Origin: Verrucomicrobiia bacterium
Lineage (GTDB): Bacteria > Verrucomicrobiota > Verrucomicrobiia > Limisphaerales > CAIMTB01
Length of the DNA: 64,000 nt
Direction of reading: 5' to 3'
Assembly: GCA_019634625.1 (NCBI GenBank)
Contig: JAHCBA010000032.1
Span: 1-64,000 of the forward strand
Shown piece after piece: positions 26,031 through 34,277 of the stretch. The notes beneath the pieces are model-generated. The model did not search any database. It was not told the DNA's origin and saw only the letters and a list, made by a program, of their open reading frames with translations. The position numbers were made by a program, and so were the translations under genes. Each line of letters begins with the position of its first letter. Position 1 is the stretch's first letter.

Positions 26031-26861
26031 GTGTCCAAGGCGTTCCCACCGCGACTCCATGTGATCCTGGCCCGCGACGCCAAGGTTGCGGTGGTGTTCC
26101 GGCGCGGTCCCAGCAAGTCCGTTTGCACCATGCTGTGGGATCGGAAGCGGGACACGTTCCGCATGGGCCAGTGGTTCCGCGGGCGAGTTTACGAGCGGCG
26201 GGCGGACCTATCCGCGGACGGGAAGTTCCTGATCTACTTCGCCATGAACGGGCGGCCGAACACCGAGACGGGAGGCTCATGGACGGCAATCTCTAGGACG
26301 CCGTGGATGAAGGCCATCGGCCTCCTGGGCAAGGGAGACTGCTGGCATGGCGGCGGACTATTCACGGGAGACCGCCAGTACTGGCTCAATGATGGGTACG
26401 GACACCGGAGCATCCGGGATTCGTCCCAGGTTCGGCGGGACACCACCTATCAGCCGGCACGCAGCTTCGGAGGCGAGTGCCTTAACGTGTACTATCCCCG
26501 ACTCCTGCGGGACGGCTGGAACTTGATCGAAGAGCGGGGCCATAGAATGGACTCGGCAACTGTATTCGAGCGCCCATTGGGACACGGGTGGGTCCTTCGG
26601 AAGATCGCGCACGAACAGGTCGGTGCGCCGGAAGGCAAGGGCTGCTATTGGGACGAGCACGAGCTGGTACACAACGAGAAGGGCGCGGTCCTCCAGCACC
26701 CGGACTGGGAATGGGCGGACCGCGATGGAGACTCGGTCCTCTGGGGAAACGGTGGCTGCCTCTACCGCGCCCGGATCAACCGGTCGCATGGGGTCGGCAC
26801 TCCGAAGGTGCTTCACGACTTCAACGAAATGAAGTTCGAGGCCATACCCGCCCCCTACTGA
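26031..26861 (+). CDS. conserved hypothetical protein
   Basis: 276 residues from GTG 26031. Soluble and rich in Trp, Gly and charged residues, with WDRKRDTFRMGQWFRGRVYERRADLS near the start and regularly spaced GDGDSVLWGNGG / LYRARI stretches suggesting a beta-propeller-like or jelly-roll fold. I have the impression of a widespread orphan family but cannot name it. Coupled closely to the VOC gene. Confidence 0.68.
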   Translation: MSKAFPPRLHVILARDAKVAVVFRRGPSKSVCTMLWDRKRDTFRMGQWFRGRVYERRADLSADGKFLIYFAMNGRPNTETGGSWTAISRTPWMKAIGLLGKGDCWHGGGLFTGDRQYWLNDGYGHRSIRDSSQVRRDTTYQPARSFGGECLNVYYPRLLRDGWNLIEERGHRMDSATVFERPLGHGWVLRKIAHEQVGAPEGKGCYWDEHELVHNEKGAVLQHPDWEWADRDGDSVLWGNGGCLYRARINRSHGVGTPKVLHDFNEMKFEAIPAPY

Positions 26862-26876
26862 AACCGCCGCGACGCC

Positions 26877-27317
26877 ATGATCGCCGTCCGACTTCTGATC
26901 GCGTTTTTTGCGGGGCTGGCGGTTTACATGCTCGCCATGGTGATGACGGTCTACGACGGCCTCATGTCCATGATCTTCCAGCCCATCGTGGGCGCGATCT
27001 GTTCCTTGCTCGGCCTCGTGGCGGTGGGGTTGGTGGGCCTGCCGCTCTACTGGGGTCCGCTCAAGAGATGGTGGTGGACTCGTGGGTCGTGGCTGTCCGT
27101 GGCCATCCTTGCGGCGTCCGTCGTGGTACTCGGCATGTCGTGGCACCCTTCGCTCAGGGTCATGGTGCGGCATCCCGAACTCGCCACCGATATCGAGAGC
27201 TTTCATCCGGCGCTGGCCATTGGCGGTTGGCTTGGGCTGCTGTTTAGCCTCGCCCACACCCCGCTCCTATCCTTGGCATTTCTGAAGCGCATGGCCCGAA
27301 ATCCCGGCCGAGATTGA
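26877..27317 (+). CDS. integral membrane protein of unknown function
   Basis: 146 residues with four hydrophobic helices: residues about 2-23, 33-58, 70-88 and 108-130. No motif beyond that. It starts 15 bp after the preceding gene and could share its transcript. Confidence 0.62.
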   Translation: MIAVRLLIAFFAGLAVYMLAMVMTVYDGLMSMIFQPIVGAICSLLGLVAVGLVGLPLYWGPLKRWWWTRGSWLSVAILAASVVVLGMSWHPSLRVMVRHPELATDIESFHPALAIGGWLGLLFSLAHTPLLSLAFLKRMARNPGRD

Positions 27318-27380
27318 ACGACAACGAACAGGATGGGTGGACCGCCGTTGTCCCACCCCGCGTGCCAGTATTCGCCGGTC

Positions 27381-27830
27381 ATGAAACACCCGACCATGAA
27401 CCGACGCCTTATTGACCTGTTCCGGAATGCCACCGAAGAGGGGCTCCGTCCGAACTTGGACCGACTGTTCCCGGAGGAAACCGAGGATTTGATCGCCGCG
27501 TTCCGCCGCCTGCGGGAGATGGATGCCGCGCCGGATGTCGAACTGGTTCTCCGCCTGGACCACGACGGGGACGATGTTGTCGTTGGCGGCACGGACCCGA
27601 AGACCGGCGAGGATTACGCCTTGGACCTGCTCCCGTGGGCCGCGTACCTCGGCCTTGCGGTTCCCGATGCCGTTCTGGATGCATTCGACGCCCAGGAGAT
27701 TATCACCCACGTGCTTGGGGAGATGACATTCTACGGCGCGACGGAGGAGTCTGCGGCGGACACCCTGAAGGAAGTCCTTCGGCTCAGGCCGGACAGGGGT
27801 GGGGAGGGCCCCGAAGTCGGTGCGCCGTAA
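27381..27830 (+). CDS. hypothetical protein resembling DUF6557
   Basis: 149 residues (ATG 27381; ATG 27396 also possible). NRRLIDLFRNATEEGLRPNL and a late LGEMTFYGATEE recall the DUF6557 family, which is small, acidic and of unknown function. It has no signal peptide or membrane segments. Confidence 0.6.
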   Translation: MKHPTMNRRLIDLFRNATEEGLRPNLDRLFPEETEDLIAAFRRLREMDAAPDVELVLRLDHDGDDVVVGGTDPKTGEDYALDLLPWAAYLGLAVPDAVLDAFDAQEIITHVLGEMTFYGATEESAADTLKEVLRLRPDRGGEGPEVGAP

Positions 27831-27972
27831 GGCAGGTGCTCGACGAGGCCTTCGCCAAGGCTACGCTGGTCCGGTGAAGAAGCGGCAGCGCCGGAACGCC
27901 TCAGATGTGAACACGTTGAGTTCCCGAAGCCAACAGGTCCATCGAGGGGCACGCGATGAAGAATCGGAACGG

Positions 27973-28443
27973 ATGGTCCGGTTGCGTGTCGTCTGCAAGG
28001 CACCGCCGGACCCGGACCAGCACGGAGCGATCTTCGGCTTGCAGGACAACTCCACCGCCGCCCACTGGAGCCTTCACGCGGGGACGCGGACATCCAGCGG
28101 CGACATCGTGTTCGGGTGCGATGTGCGGGTTCGCGCCAATGCACGTACCGCCGATCCGAACTTCCTCGGCGATTACGTCCACGGGAAGCCGGACGAACGC
28201 TTCCTCTACCTAAGCTGGAGACCGCGGGATTGGCGTTCGGGCCAACCGGAGCGTGCGTCCCCACGTTGGCAGCGTCGCATGAAAATCCACCTGGGCACCG
28301 TCACCTGGGAGCAGATTGAGGAGGCCACGCAGTCGGGTGGCGTGCTGGGGGCGACCGTCGAGGGCACCGGCAAGGACGGGGGGCCGAACTGCGCGTCTGT
28401 GCCGTTGCTCGGAAACGGCTGGGAGGTGGAGAGGAAGGGATAG
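27973..28443 (+). CDS. DUF5990 family protein
   Basis: 156 residues. MVRLRVVCKAPPDPDQHGAI, GLQDNSTAAHW, PNFLGDYVHGKPDERFLYLSW and IHLGTVTWEQI are the hallmark segments of DUF5990, a family of stand-alone proteins found as orphans in many bacteria. Function unknown. The frame is open farther upstream, but only from ATG 27973 does it match the family. Confidence 0.78.
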   Translation: MVRLRVVCKAPPDPDQHGAIFGLQDNSTAAHWSLHAGTRTSSGDIVFGCDVRVRANARTADPNFLGDYVHGKPDERFLYLSWRPRDWRSGQPERASPRWQRRMKIHLGTVTWEQIEEATQSGGVLGATVEGTGKDGGPNCASVPLLGNGWEVERKG

Positions 28444-28546
28444 TGTTCGTCGCATCAAGCTTCGGTGTCGGTCCGAATGCTTCCTTGCGGGGGCCGCTTT
28501 TTGCGGAATTGCATGCGCGGCGGGATGGGCCTCAAATGCCGGCAAC

Positions 28547-29062
28547 ATGCGTGCCCTAGCGACGCTCGCCATCGTGTTCTGGGTGGAGGCCCACCTGATG
28601 GCGGCCATCGTTCCGCGCCCGCCGGAGGTGGCTTGGCTGGAAATGGAGGAGCCTCCCCCGCCTCCACTGATCATGCCAACCCTGACGATCTCGACCAACG
28701 ACGTGGACCAGTCGAGCATCATGGTCTTCCGTTGGCCTCCTCGCTCGGAACCCGCCGCCAGCCTCACGACAGCCAGGGAGGCAGGAGGCGTGGTGCCGAT
28801 ACCGCACGCGGAGAGGAAGTACTCGGTCAAATGGGCCTACAGCGAGGTTGGGGCTCGACGGGTCAGGAAGTTTACCGAGAGTCATGTTGGTCAACGCGTC
28901 CAGATCAGGATTGGCACCTTTTCGACGCCGCCGTTTTCGATCGATCATCCGAACCGCGCTGGGCGGGAAGGAATGCACGGGATGTCCGATGCCGACGCGA
29001 AAGCAATTTTCGTGGGCCTGGGCGGCAACGAGGAGCATGGCTCACGTTGGTGGCCCCGATAG
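28547..29062 (+). CDS. exported protein resembling the SecDF periplasmic P1 'head' domain
   Basis: 171 residues. A hydrophobic N-terminus (LATLAIVFWVEAHLMAAIV) precedes a proline-rich linker (EEPPPPPLIMP). The C-terminal part YSVKWAYSEVGARRVRKFTE, HVGQRVQIRIGTFSTPPFS and MSDADAKAIFVGLGG resembles the head region of SecD, but no SecD transmembrane bundle is present. It could be a solitary substrate-binding-like module. This assignment is pattern recognition only. Confidence 0.5.
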   Translation: MRALATLAIVFWVEAHLMAAIVPRPPEVAWLEMEEPPPPPLIMPTLTISTNDVDQSSIMVFRWPPRSEPAASLTTAREAGGVVPIPHAERKYSVKWAYSEVGARRVRKFTESHVGQRVQIRIGTFSTPPFSIDHPNRAGREGMHGMSDADAKAIFVGLGGNEEHGSRWWPR

Positions 29063-29070
29063 CCCTCTCC

Positions 29071-29784
29071 ATGCGCATCCCCGTCATCAAGGGAACGATC
29101 AAGCGCCTGCTCCCAGCCCTCTTCCGGCCAAAGCTCCACAATGGACATTCCGTTGCAGGCGTTTGCCTCATCCGACTGGAGCACATTCGGCCTAGCAGAA
29201 GTCCGACCGCGTTTGGCATTTCCAGTGAGAACGCCGCTCACCGGATTGTCGTTCAGTGGACGGATGACGCTGGGGTTGAGCGGGAGGGGGTGTTTGTCCC
29301 TCGCCGGGACACCGGCTCGATCCTGAACCGGATTGCCGGAGGAAGGCTCTTCCCAGGGGAGCACCACGCGGCTCGGTTCGAGGTTGTAGACGTAGACGGG
29401 CACATCGAGTTCGCGATGCGATCCGATGACGGCAAGGCCGAGGTCAAGGTGGTCGGGAATGAGACGGAAACCCTGCCAGCCGGTTCGATCTTCGGATCGC
29501 TGCCGGAAGCATCCGCGTTCTTTGAGGGCGGGAGCCTTGGGTACTCGGTGACGAAAGATGCGGACCGCCTGGACGGGCTCCTCCTACGCACCTTGGGATG
29601 GCGGGTTGGGGCCTTATCGGTGGCGAGTGTGCGGTCCAGTTTCTTCGAGGATCGCGCCGTCTTTCCTGAGGGGTCGGTGGAGTTTGATCATGTCCTGATC
29701 ATGCGGGACATCCGTCACGAGTGGCACAAGGCGGAAGATCTGTTTACAGGAAGCAAGGCTTCAACGGCCCCGGCGTTCCGCTGA
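29071..29784 (+). CDS. conserved hypothetical protein
   Basis: 237 residues from ATG 29071, 8 bp after the preceding gene. A beta-rich protein with LFPGEHHAARFEVVDVDGHI and a late GSVEFDHVLIMRDIRHEW. I do not recognise the family. No signal peptide. Confidence 0.55.
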   Translation: MRIPVIKGTIKRLLPALFRPKLHNGHSVAGVCLIRLEHIRPSRSPTAFGISSENAAHRIVVQWTDDAGVEREGVFVPRRDTGSILNRIAGGRLFPGEHHAARFEVVDVDGHIEFAMRSDDGKAEVKVVGNETETLPAGSIFGSLPEASAFFEGGSLGYSVTKDADRLDGLLLRTLGWRVGALSVASVRSSFFEDRAVFPEGSVEFDHVLIMRDIRHEWHKAEDLFTGSKASTAPAFR

Positions 29785-29795
29785 TCATCCCGCGT

Positions 29796-30224
29796 GTGGT
29801 CATCCGCCCTTTTGATCCTGACGACGAAGAAGACGTAGTCCGCCTGTGGCAACGCTGTGATCTCGTTCGACCCTGGAACGACCCTCGCAAGGACATCCGC
29901 CGAAAGCTCGAAGTCCGGCCGGACCTCTTTCTCGTGGGAACGGTCGATAACAAGATCGCAGCGACCGTGATGCTGGGGTACGAGGGACACCGGGGCTGGA
30001 TCAATTATCTGGCCGTAGACCCGGATCACCAGCGCCATGGATACGGACGCGCCTTGATGGCGGAAGCGGAGCGACTACTGCGGGCGGCAGGCTGTCCTAA
30101 GATCAACCTCCAGATTCGTGCGACCAATCAGGGCGTCATCGAGTTCTACCGGCGACTCGGCTACGCGGTCGATGATGTCGTGAGCATGGGCAAGCGCCTA
30201 GAGTGCGATGATGGGCCGTCGTGA
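29796..30224 (+). CDS. GNAT N-acetyltransferase (YpeA-like)
   Basis: 142 residues from GTG 29796, giving the family's usual length. VVIRPFDPDDEEDVVRLWQRCDL, the acetyl-CoA loop YLAVDPDHQRHGYGRALMAEAE and the C-terminal NLQIRATNQGVIEFYRRLGY are intact and match YpeA. An active cytoplasmic acetyltransferase of unknown substrate is expected. Confidence 0.88.
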   Translation: MVIRPFDPDDEEDVVRLWQRCDLVRPWNDPRKDIRRKLEVRPDLFLVGTVDNKIAATVMLGYEGHRGWINYLAVDPDHQRHGYGRALMAEAERLLRAAGCPKINLQIRATNQGVIEFYRRLGYAVDDVVSMGKRLECDDGPS

Positions 30225-30262
30225 ACCATCGTCGTGAGGCCTGCGTTACTGGGTCACCCACA

Positions 30263-30472
30263 ATGGCTGTCCTTGAAATCATTTGGGAGATCGCGGACTT
30301 CTTCTGTTCGTGGAGACTTTATCTCTGCCTTGGCCCAGCGCTTCTGGGCGCGTTCTTCCTGCACGATTCGTTTCCAGACGCCTCCTGGCCTTGGTTCATC
30401 TCAATTCCTGTAGTCATCACGGCATTATGCGGCGGCCTATATTGGGACTGGCGGGCGCGCCGTATCTGCTGA
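30263..30472 (+). CDS. small membrane protein
   Basis: 69 residues from ATG 30263 (GTG 30221 overlaps the previous stop). Two hydrophobic helices (YLCLGPALLGAFFL and WFISIPVVITALCGGLYW). Last gene of the 25.5-30.5 kb plus-strand run. Confidence 0.5.
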   Translation: MAVLEIIWEIADFFCSWRLYLCLGPALLGAFFLHDSFPDASWPWFISIPVVITALCGGLYWDWRARRIC

Positions 30473-30485
30473 GCCACGCACTCAA

Positions 30486-30755
30486 CTACTTCTTCGCGGC
30501 GCGGAACTTCGCCCACCGGGCTCTCTGTGCGGCGGCGATCTTGGCGCGGGCCTCCGGGCTCATCTTCCGCCGCTGCGCCTTTACCGGAGCGCCATTCGCC
30601 ACGGCCACCTTTCGGCCGGACCCCTGTGGGCGACCCCGGCGCTTGCCGGTCGTCTTGGTGGCGCTGGCAAAGAGGCCAACGAGTTCTGCCTGGAGCTCTT
30701 CGATCTGCTGAATGATCGAGTTGGCGCGTGTAAGGGTTTCGGCGGTTGGGATCAT
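30486..30755 (-). CDS. small basic protein, possible nucleoid-binding
   Basis: 89 residues. The first half is a helix (ANSIIQQIEELQAELVGLFA). The second half is Lys/Arg/Ala-rich with a TGKRRGRPQGSGRK AT-hook-like GRP and ends MSPEARAKIAAAQRARWAKF, a tail common in small DNA-associated proteins of this phylum. DNA binding is inferred from charge and the GRP core. Confidence 0.55.
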   Translation of the reverse strand: MIPTAETLTRANSIIQQIEELQAELVGLFASATKTTGKRRGRPQGSGRKVAVANGAPVKAQRRKMSPEARAKIAAAQRARWAKFRAAKK

Positions 30756-30813
30756 ATCGGTGATTGTCAGAGGGAATAGAACCGCTCGCCGCGGACATTG
30801 CTCCACCAATCTA

Positions 30814-31161
30814 TTAACCTTCACCCTTGGGGGTGCAATGCTGGCTGAGCGACCGGATGGCCGGTTGGAGGCTGGACGGATCAATGAACCGTGACTCCCC
30901 CTGCGCCGGGACCATCGGCTCCGGTTCCTCCTTTGGCGGAACGATGGGGGTGCCATCTTCCCAGGTCGCGCCGGGCGGGAACTGGATGCCCCAGTCGTGA
31001 TGACGGCGACAGTCCTCAACGTTGGCGTAGGTGACGAGGGTCATTCCGGACCAGCACCATTGCCCATCTCGGAAGCTTTGGAGGTCGAAAAGGTATCGTC
31101 CAGCCCGGCAATCCTCGCATTCACAACCCGAAGTCGTCATCGGAACGATGCGGCAGGTCAT
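30814..31161 (-). CDS. hypothetical Cys-rich protein
   Basis: 115 residues from ATG 31161. The N-terminal TTSGCECEDCRAGRY has a CxCxxC cluster that could bind zinc. The remainder has a DWGIQFPPGATWEDGTP stretch and a proline-rich end. Composition is protein-like, but I know no family. Confidence 0.4.
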   Translation of the reverse strand: MTCRIVPMTTSGCECEDCRAGRYLFDLQSFRDGQWCWSGMTLVTYANVEDCRRHHDWGIQFPPGATWEDGTPIVPPKEEPEPMVPAQGESRFIDPSSLQPAIRSLSQHCTPKGEG

Positions 31162-31348
31162 GGCTTACCTGTACCATTCGGCGCCCGCGAATGCAAAGTC
31201 GCTTACTGGCGCACCGCATTAACGCCGCTGAGATGCCGGATGCCTTCGGAAGGGAGGCGAGGTCTGACTTCTCCTTCGTGGATCGAGATCAGCCCAAACG
31301 CTTCGCCGCGACCCTGACCGATGGCGCTGCCAAGAATCCCAGGAGAGA

Positions 31349-31402
31349 TGGTAGGGGTGGCAGGACTCGAACCTGCATCAGCCGCTTATCTAACGGTAAT
31401 CA
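31349..31402 (-). pseudogene. 3' fragment of a tRNA gene
   Basis: On the minus strand the T arm GCAGG-TTCGAGT-CCTGC, the acceptor 3' strand CACCCCT, discriminator A and CCA are complete. The anticodon-arm remnant is irregular and no D arm can be drawn. The fragment ends where an IS66-type terminal sequence (GTAAGCGG) begins at 31403, so the 5' half was probably lost when that element inserted. Confidence 0.5.
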
Positions 31403-32400
31403 GTAAGCGGTCGGTGAACCACGCCTACGCAGGGTGGTTTGGGTGTGGTGAACTGGCGAGGTGAAGAAGAGTCCTCGAAGGATTGGAACCGGTCGGCGAC
31501 GGCCTTGCACCCCGGCCTCGGAACGCCAGCGTCTGGTAAAGGCCTGGAAAGGCAGCAGCCAAACCCAGCGCGAGTTCGCCAGGAGCCACGGCATCCCCTA
31601 CCCCACATTCTGCAATTGGATTCGCCGCGACGGCCAGGCCGGAGCCGGCGGGCGTGCCACGGCCGGGATCGAGTTTGAGGAGATCCGCTTCCCGAACCTC
31701 GGTCCGGCGGTTCCGATCGCGGCCACGACGCCTTGGGAGGCCGAGGTCCGATGGCCATCGGGCCTGGTGGTGGCGTTGGCGCCGGGTATGGCGGCGGCAC
31801 GTCATCGTGCGTCCGAAGTAAGTGCGCAAGGAGGCCTTCGCGATCGCACCGCTGCCGGCGCAGCCGATCGACAAGGGGATGGTGGGGGCGGGTCTTCTGG
31901 CGTGGCTGCTGATGAGCAAGTTCGTGGACCACCTTCCGCTGTATCGGCTGGCCGCCATGCTCCATCGGCAACACGGGGTGGAGATTCCGAGGAACACGCT
32001 GAGCGGATGGGTGGAACAGGCGGCCGACTTGTTGAAGCTGGTCTATCTGGCGATGCGGGACAGGCATCGAACGCGCAGCTATCTGCAGGTGGATGAAACG
32101 CCGGTGCGTTGCCTGGACGCGGCTGCGCCGAACGGGATACGGCGGGGATACTTCTGGGTCTATCTGGATCCGGGAGGGGAAGTGCTTTTCCAGTGGAGTG
32201 AAGGCCGGGCGCACGATGCGCCCAAGGAGTTCCTTGGGTCCTACAGGGCCATCCTGCAGGTGGACGGCTATTCGGCGTACGAGACCCTGGTGAAGGCGCA
32301 CTCGCGCGAGGTAAGCCTGAGCTACTGCTGGGCGCACGCGCGCCGGGCGATCACGGAAGCCCAGGCGGATGTACGCCGTGGCCGGGTGAGGCGCGGGGGC
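31403..32400. mobile_element. IS66-family remnant
   Basis: It starts with GTAAGCGG, an IS66-type end. A first frame (from 31461) encodes the small accessory protein with helix-turn-helix (RLVKAWKGSSQTQREFARSHGIPY, then CNWIRR). After a deletion near 31810 comes a central part of the TnpC transposase (YLQVDETPV and QVDGYSAYE carry DDE Asp residues). TnpB, the start of TnpC and the end after CWAHARR are absent. The right end is lost around 32400. Confidence 0.8.
31822..32370 (+). pseudogene. IS66 transposase TnpC fragment
   Basis: The frame from 31822 carries about 180 residues of the DDE domain: MVGAGLLAWLLMSKFVDHLP, LYRLAAMLHRQHGVEIPRNT, LQVDETPVRCLD, VDGYSAYETLV and YCWAHARRA. The catalytic Glu and C-terminus are replaced by unrelated low-complexity sequence. 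Confidence 0.8.
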
Positions 32401-32481
32401 GGAACGCAGGCGGGGCAACAGGGACGGCATCTTGCAGGACGCGGATGCGCCACCGTGGGCGGATGCGCGGCTCCTGCCGGT

Positions 32482-33363
32482 TCAAGGGGGAGAGCTTCCG
32501 GGCGATGCGCCGCGCGACCTGGGCACGCCGACGAATTCAACCGGATCGAGCCTGCAGGTGTGGTCGAGCGGGCCCGCCAGAGTAAAGAGCCGGGGTTCGC
32601 GGGCGAAGGCGAAGACTCGGCAAAGCTGGTACTGATCGCCAATCTCTCCAGAGGAACGGACTTCGTTTCGTGAGACGAAGAATGGTGTCATCTCGCCGAA
32701 CCGCGTGGTCTTGACTTCGACAAACCGCTCCCGGCCGTCGGTTTCGTAAGAGAGAATGTCGTAGCCGAGCCCGTCCCCCCGGGTTTGGGACACGTGCTCG
32801 ATCCGGTCGGCGAGTGTCCTCTGGCCGGCCCGCCAAAGGCGTTCGTGCTCGAAGCGGAGCACCAAGCGCTCCCCTTCCAAGCCGAGGGAGGTGTTCCGGG
32901 CCTCGATCGCCAGATAGTCCCTCTTTGCTGAGGGTTGGCGTCGAGGGGCGCGATCGCGGAAGGCGTAGCTGTCCTCGACACCCGCCGGGGCGGGCACCTC
33001 GATGGTCAGGAGGTCAGAGGGGAGCCGAGGGGCGGTTGGCGTCGCAACAACGGCGGTTGCGACGATTTCCTGAAGGCGACGTTCGCCATCCAATCGATGC
33101 TCAATGACGGATCGCAGCAGGTCCTGGTAGTTCCCGAGAGGCTTGTACCCCTCGATGTACGGGAAACCGAGCTCGATCAAAACGGCGCTGATGTTCTGGT
33201 GCTTTCGCTCGATGGACCCGTGCGTCCGGCGACCGAGTACCCGCTGCAGGGCTCGGTTGTGGGCTGCCTTATTGTAGGGTTCGCCTCCGAGTTCGCTGGC
33301 GAGCATCGCCAGATAGTCGGCGACCACGGCTTCGACCTCCTCGCGTGACCAGTCTTCAGCCAT
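32482..33363 (-). CDS. DUF3883 domain protein (putative PD-(D/E)XK nuclease)
   Basis: 293 residues. The N-terminal half (WSREEVEAVVADYLAMLASE, EHRLDGERRLQEI) is a helical region that often precedes DUF3883. The C-terminal half has GLGYDILSYETDGRERFVEV followed by KTTRFG, where D-x(n)-E-V-K is the nuclease core. Such proteins occur in restriction or anti-phage loci. The last dozen residues (SRGASPGSSPP) probably derive from sequence brought in with the IS66 remnant. A methyltransferase starts 160 bp away, divergently. Confidence 0.78.
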   Translation of the reverse strand: MAEDWSREEVEAVVADYLAMLASELGGEPYNKAAHNRALQRVLGRRTHGSIERKHQNISAVLIELGFPYIEGYKPLGNYQDLLRSVIEHRLDGERRLQEIVATAVVATPTAPRLPSDLLTIEVPAPAGVEDSYAFRDRAPRRQPSAKRDYLAIEARNTSLGLEGERLVLRFEHERLWRAGQRTLADRIEHVSQTRGDGLGYDILSYETDGRERFVEVKTTRFGEMTPFFVSRNEVRSSGEIGDQYQLCRVFAFAREPRLFTLAGPLDHTCRLDPVEFVGVPRSRGASPGSSPP

Positions 33364-33525
33364 GGAAGGTTCGAATGTGCCGTTCGCCTACGCGCATTGG
33401 GGGTGCGGGACATGCAAGCCAAGGAGATCTCCGATGACAAGCCTCCGTGGGGATTGCAGACGCTGACCCTGCCCACGCGCCGCTGGTTTCCACGAGAGTC
33501 GCCGCGTAGGCTGACTCCGCACGCA

Positions 33526-34224
33526 ATGGACGGGAAAACACTCCAGTTCTACGCGGAACATGCGCCCACGGTGGCGGCGCGGTATGCCGGGGCCGAGAGC
33601 GCGGCAGCGCGGCGTTTTCATGAGGTCTTCGCGGCTGGTGGTCGAATTCTGGATGTGGGTTGCGGCTCCGGACGCGATCTCCAAGCGCTCGTCGACGCCG
33701 GGTTCGAGGCCGAGGGAGTCGATGCCTGCGAGGCCTTGTTGACCGAGGCGAAGCGCCGGTACCCGGCCCTGGCGGGCCGGCTTCGACGGGATTCGCTGCC
33801 CGATCTGGGCACGATCCTCGACGCCAGTTCTGACGGCATCCTGTGCTGGGCTGTGCTGATGCACGTGCCGGCGGAGCGGCTCTTCGACACGCTGTTCAAC
33901 TTGCGCCGCGTGTTGCGACCCGGCGGGCGACTGCTGATTTCCACTCCGCTTCAGGGGCCTCGCGTCGATGCCGAGACCCATCGCGACCCCGACGGGCGGT
34001 TGTTCAACGAGGTGCCTCCGGAGCAGTTCCAGTTCCTCTTCGAAAAGGTGGGTTTCCGTCGAACGAATCGCTGGGATTCAGGGGACACTCTCGGCCGGTC
34101 TGAGCGCACTTGGGCGACGCAGGCGTTTGTCCTGGAGGGGCAGAGCTCGTCCCTCCGATTCGCGCCTCCTCCCCCACAACTCCGGGATGCACCGAAGCTG
34201 CCCATTCGAGGAAAAGCGACTTGA
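33526..34224 (+). CDS. class I SAM-dependent methyltransferase with repeat-derived C-terminus
   Basis: 232 residues. ILDVGCGSGRDLQALVDAGF is the SAM-binding motif I and RVLRPGGRLLIST a later core strand; substrate unknown. From about residue 206 the frame enters repeats R1/R2, so the last roughly 27 residues (SSSLRFAPPPPQLRDAPKL) are encoded by inserted repeat DNA, replacing whatever end the gene had. The catalytic domain itself looks complete. Confidence 0.8.
   Translation: MDGKTLQFYAEHAPTVAARYAGAESAAARRFHEVFAAGGRILDVGCGSGRDLQALVDAGFEAEGVDACEALLTEAKRRYPALAGRLRRDSLPDLGTILDASSDGILCWAVLMHVPAERLFDTLFNLRRVLRPGGRLLISTPLQGPRVDAETHRDPDGRLFNEVPPEQFQFLFEKVGFRRTNRWDSGDTLGRSERTWATQAFVLEGQSSSLRFAPPPPQLRDAPKLPIRGKAT
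34143..34192. repeat. half copy of foldback repeat R1
   Basis: The sequence AGCTCGTCCCTCCGATT ... CCCACAACTCCGGGATGCACC is the inverted left half of the 1483-1643 element, ending at the same terminal repeat. It joins R2 directly. Confidence 0.7.
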
Positions 34225-34277
34225 GGTCCCGGCTGGAAGAAGGGAACAAGGGGCCCCGGCATGTCCGCCCTGAAAAG
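34192..34277 (+). repeat. repeat R2, copy 1
   Basis: About 80 bp, including GAGGAAAAGCG, TTGAGGTCCCGGCTGGAAGA and AGGGAACAAGGGGCC, that recurs in inverted orientation at 51753-51839 with over 90% identity by eye. Its right end contains the start codon of the next gene (34261). Confidence 0.75.

Noticed and set aside
11755-30472. Chromosomal integron with attC sites between cassettes
   Set aside because: I looked for paired GTTRRRY/RYYYAAC-like ends. Intergenic gaps are often only 0 to 30 bp, and the longer ones share no common palindrome. No integrase gene is in the window.
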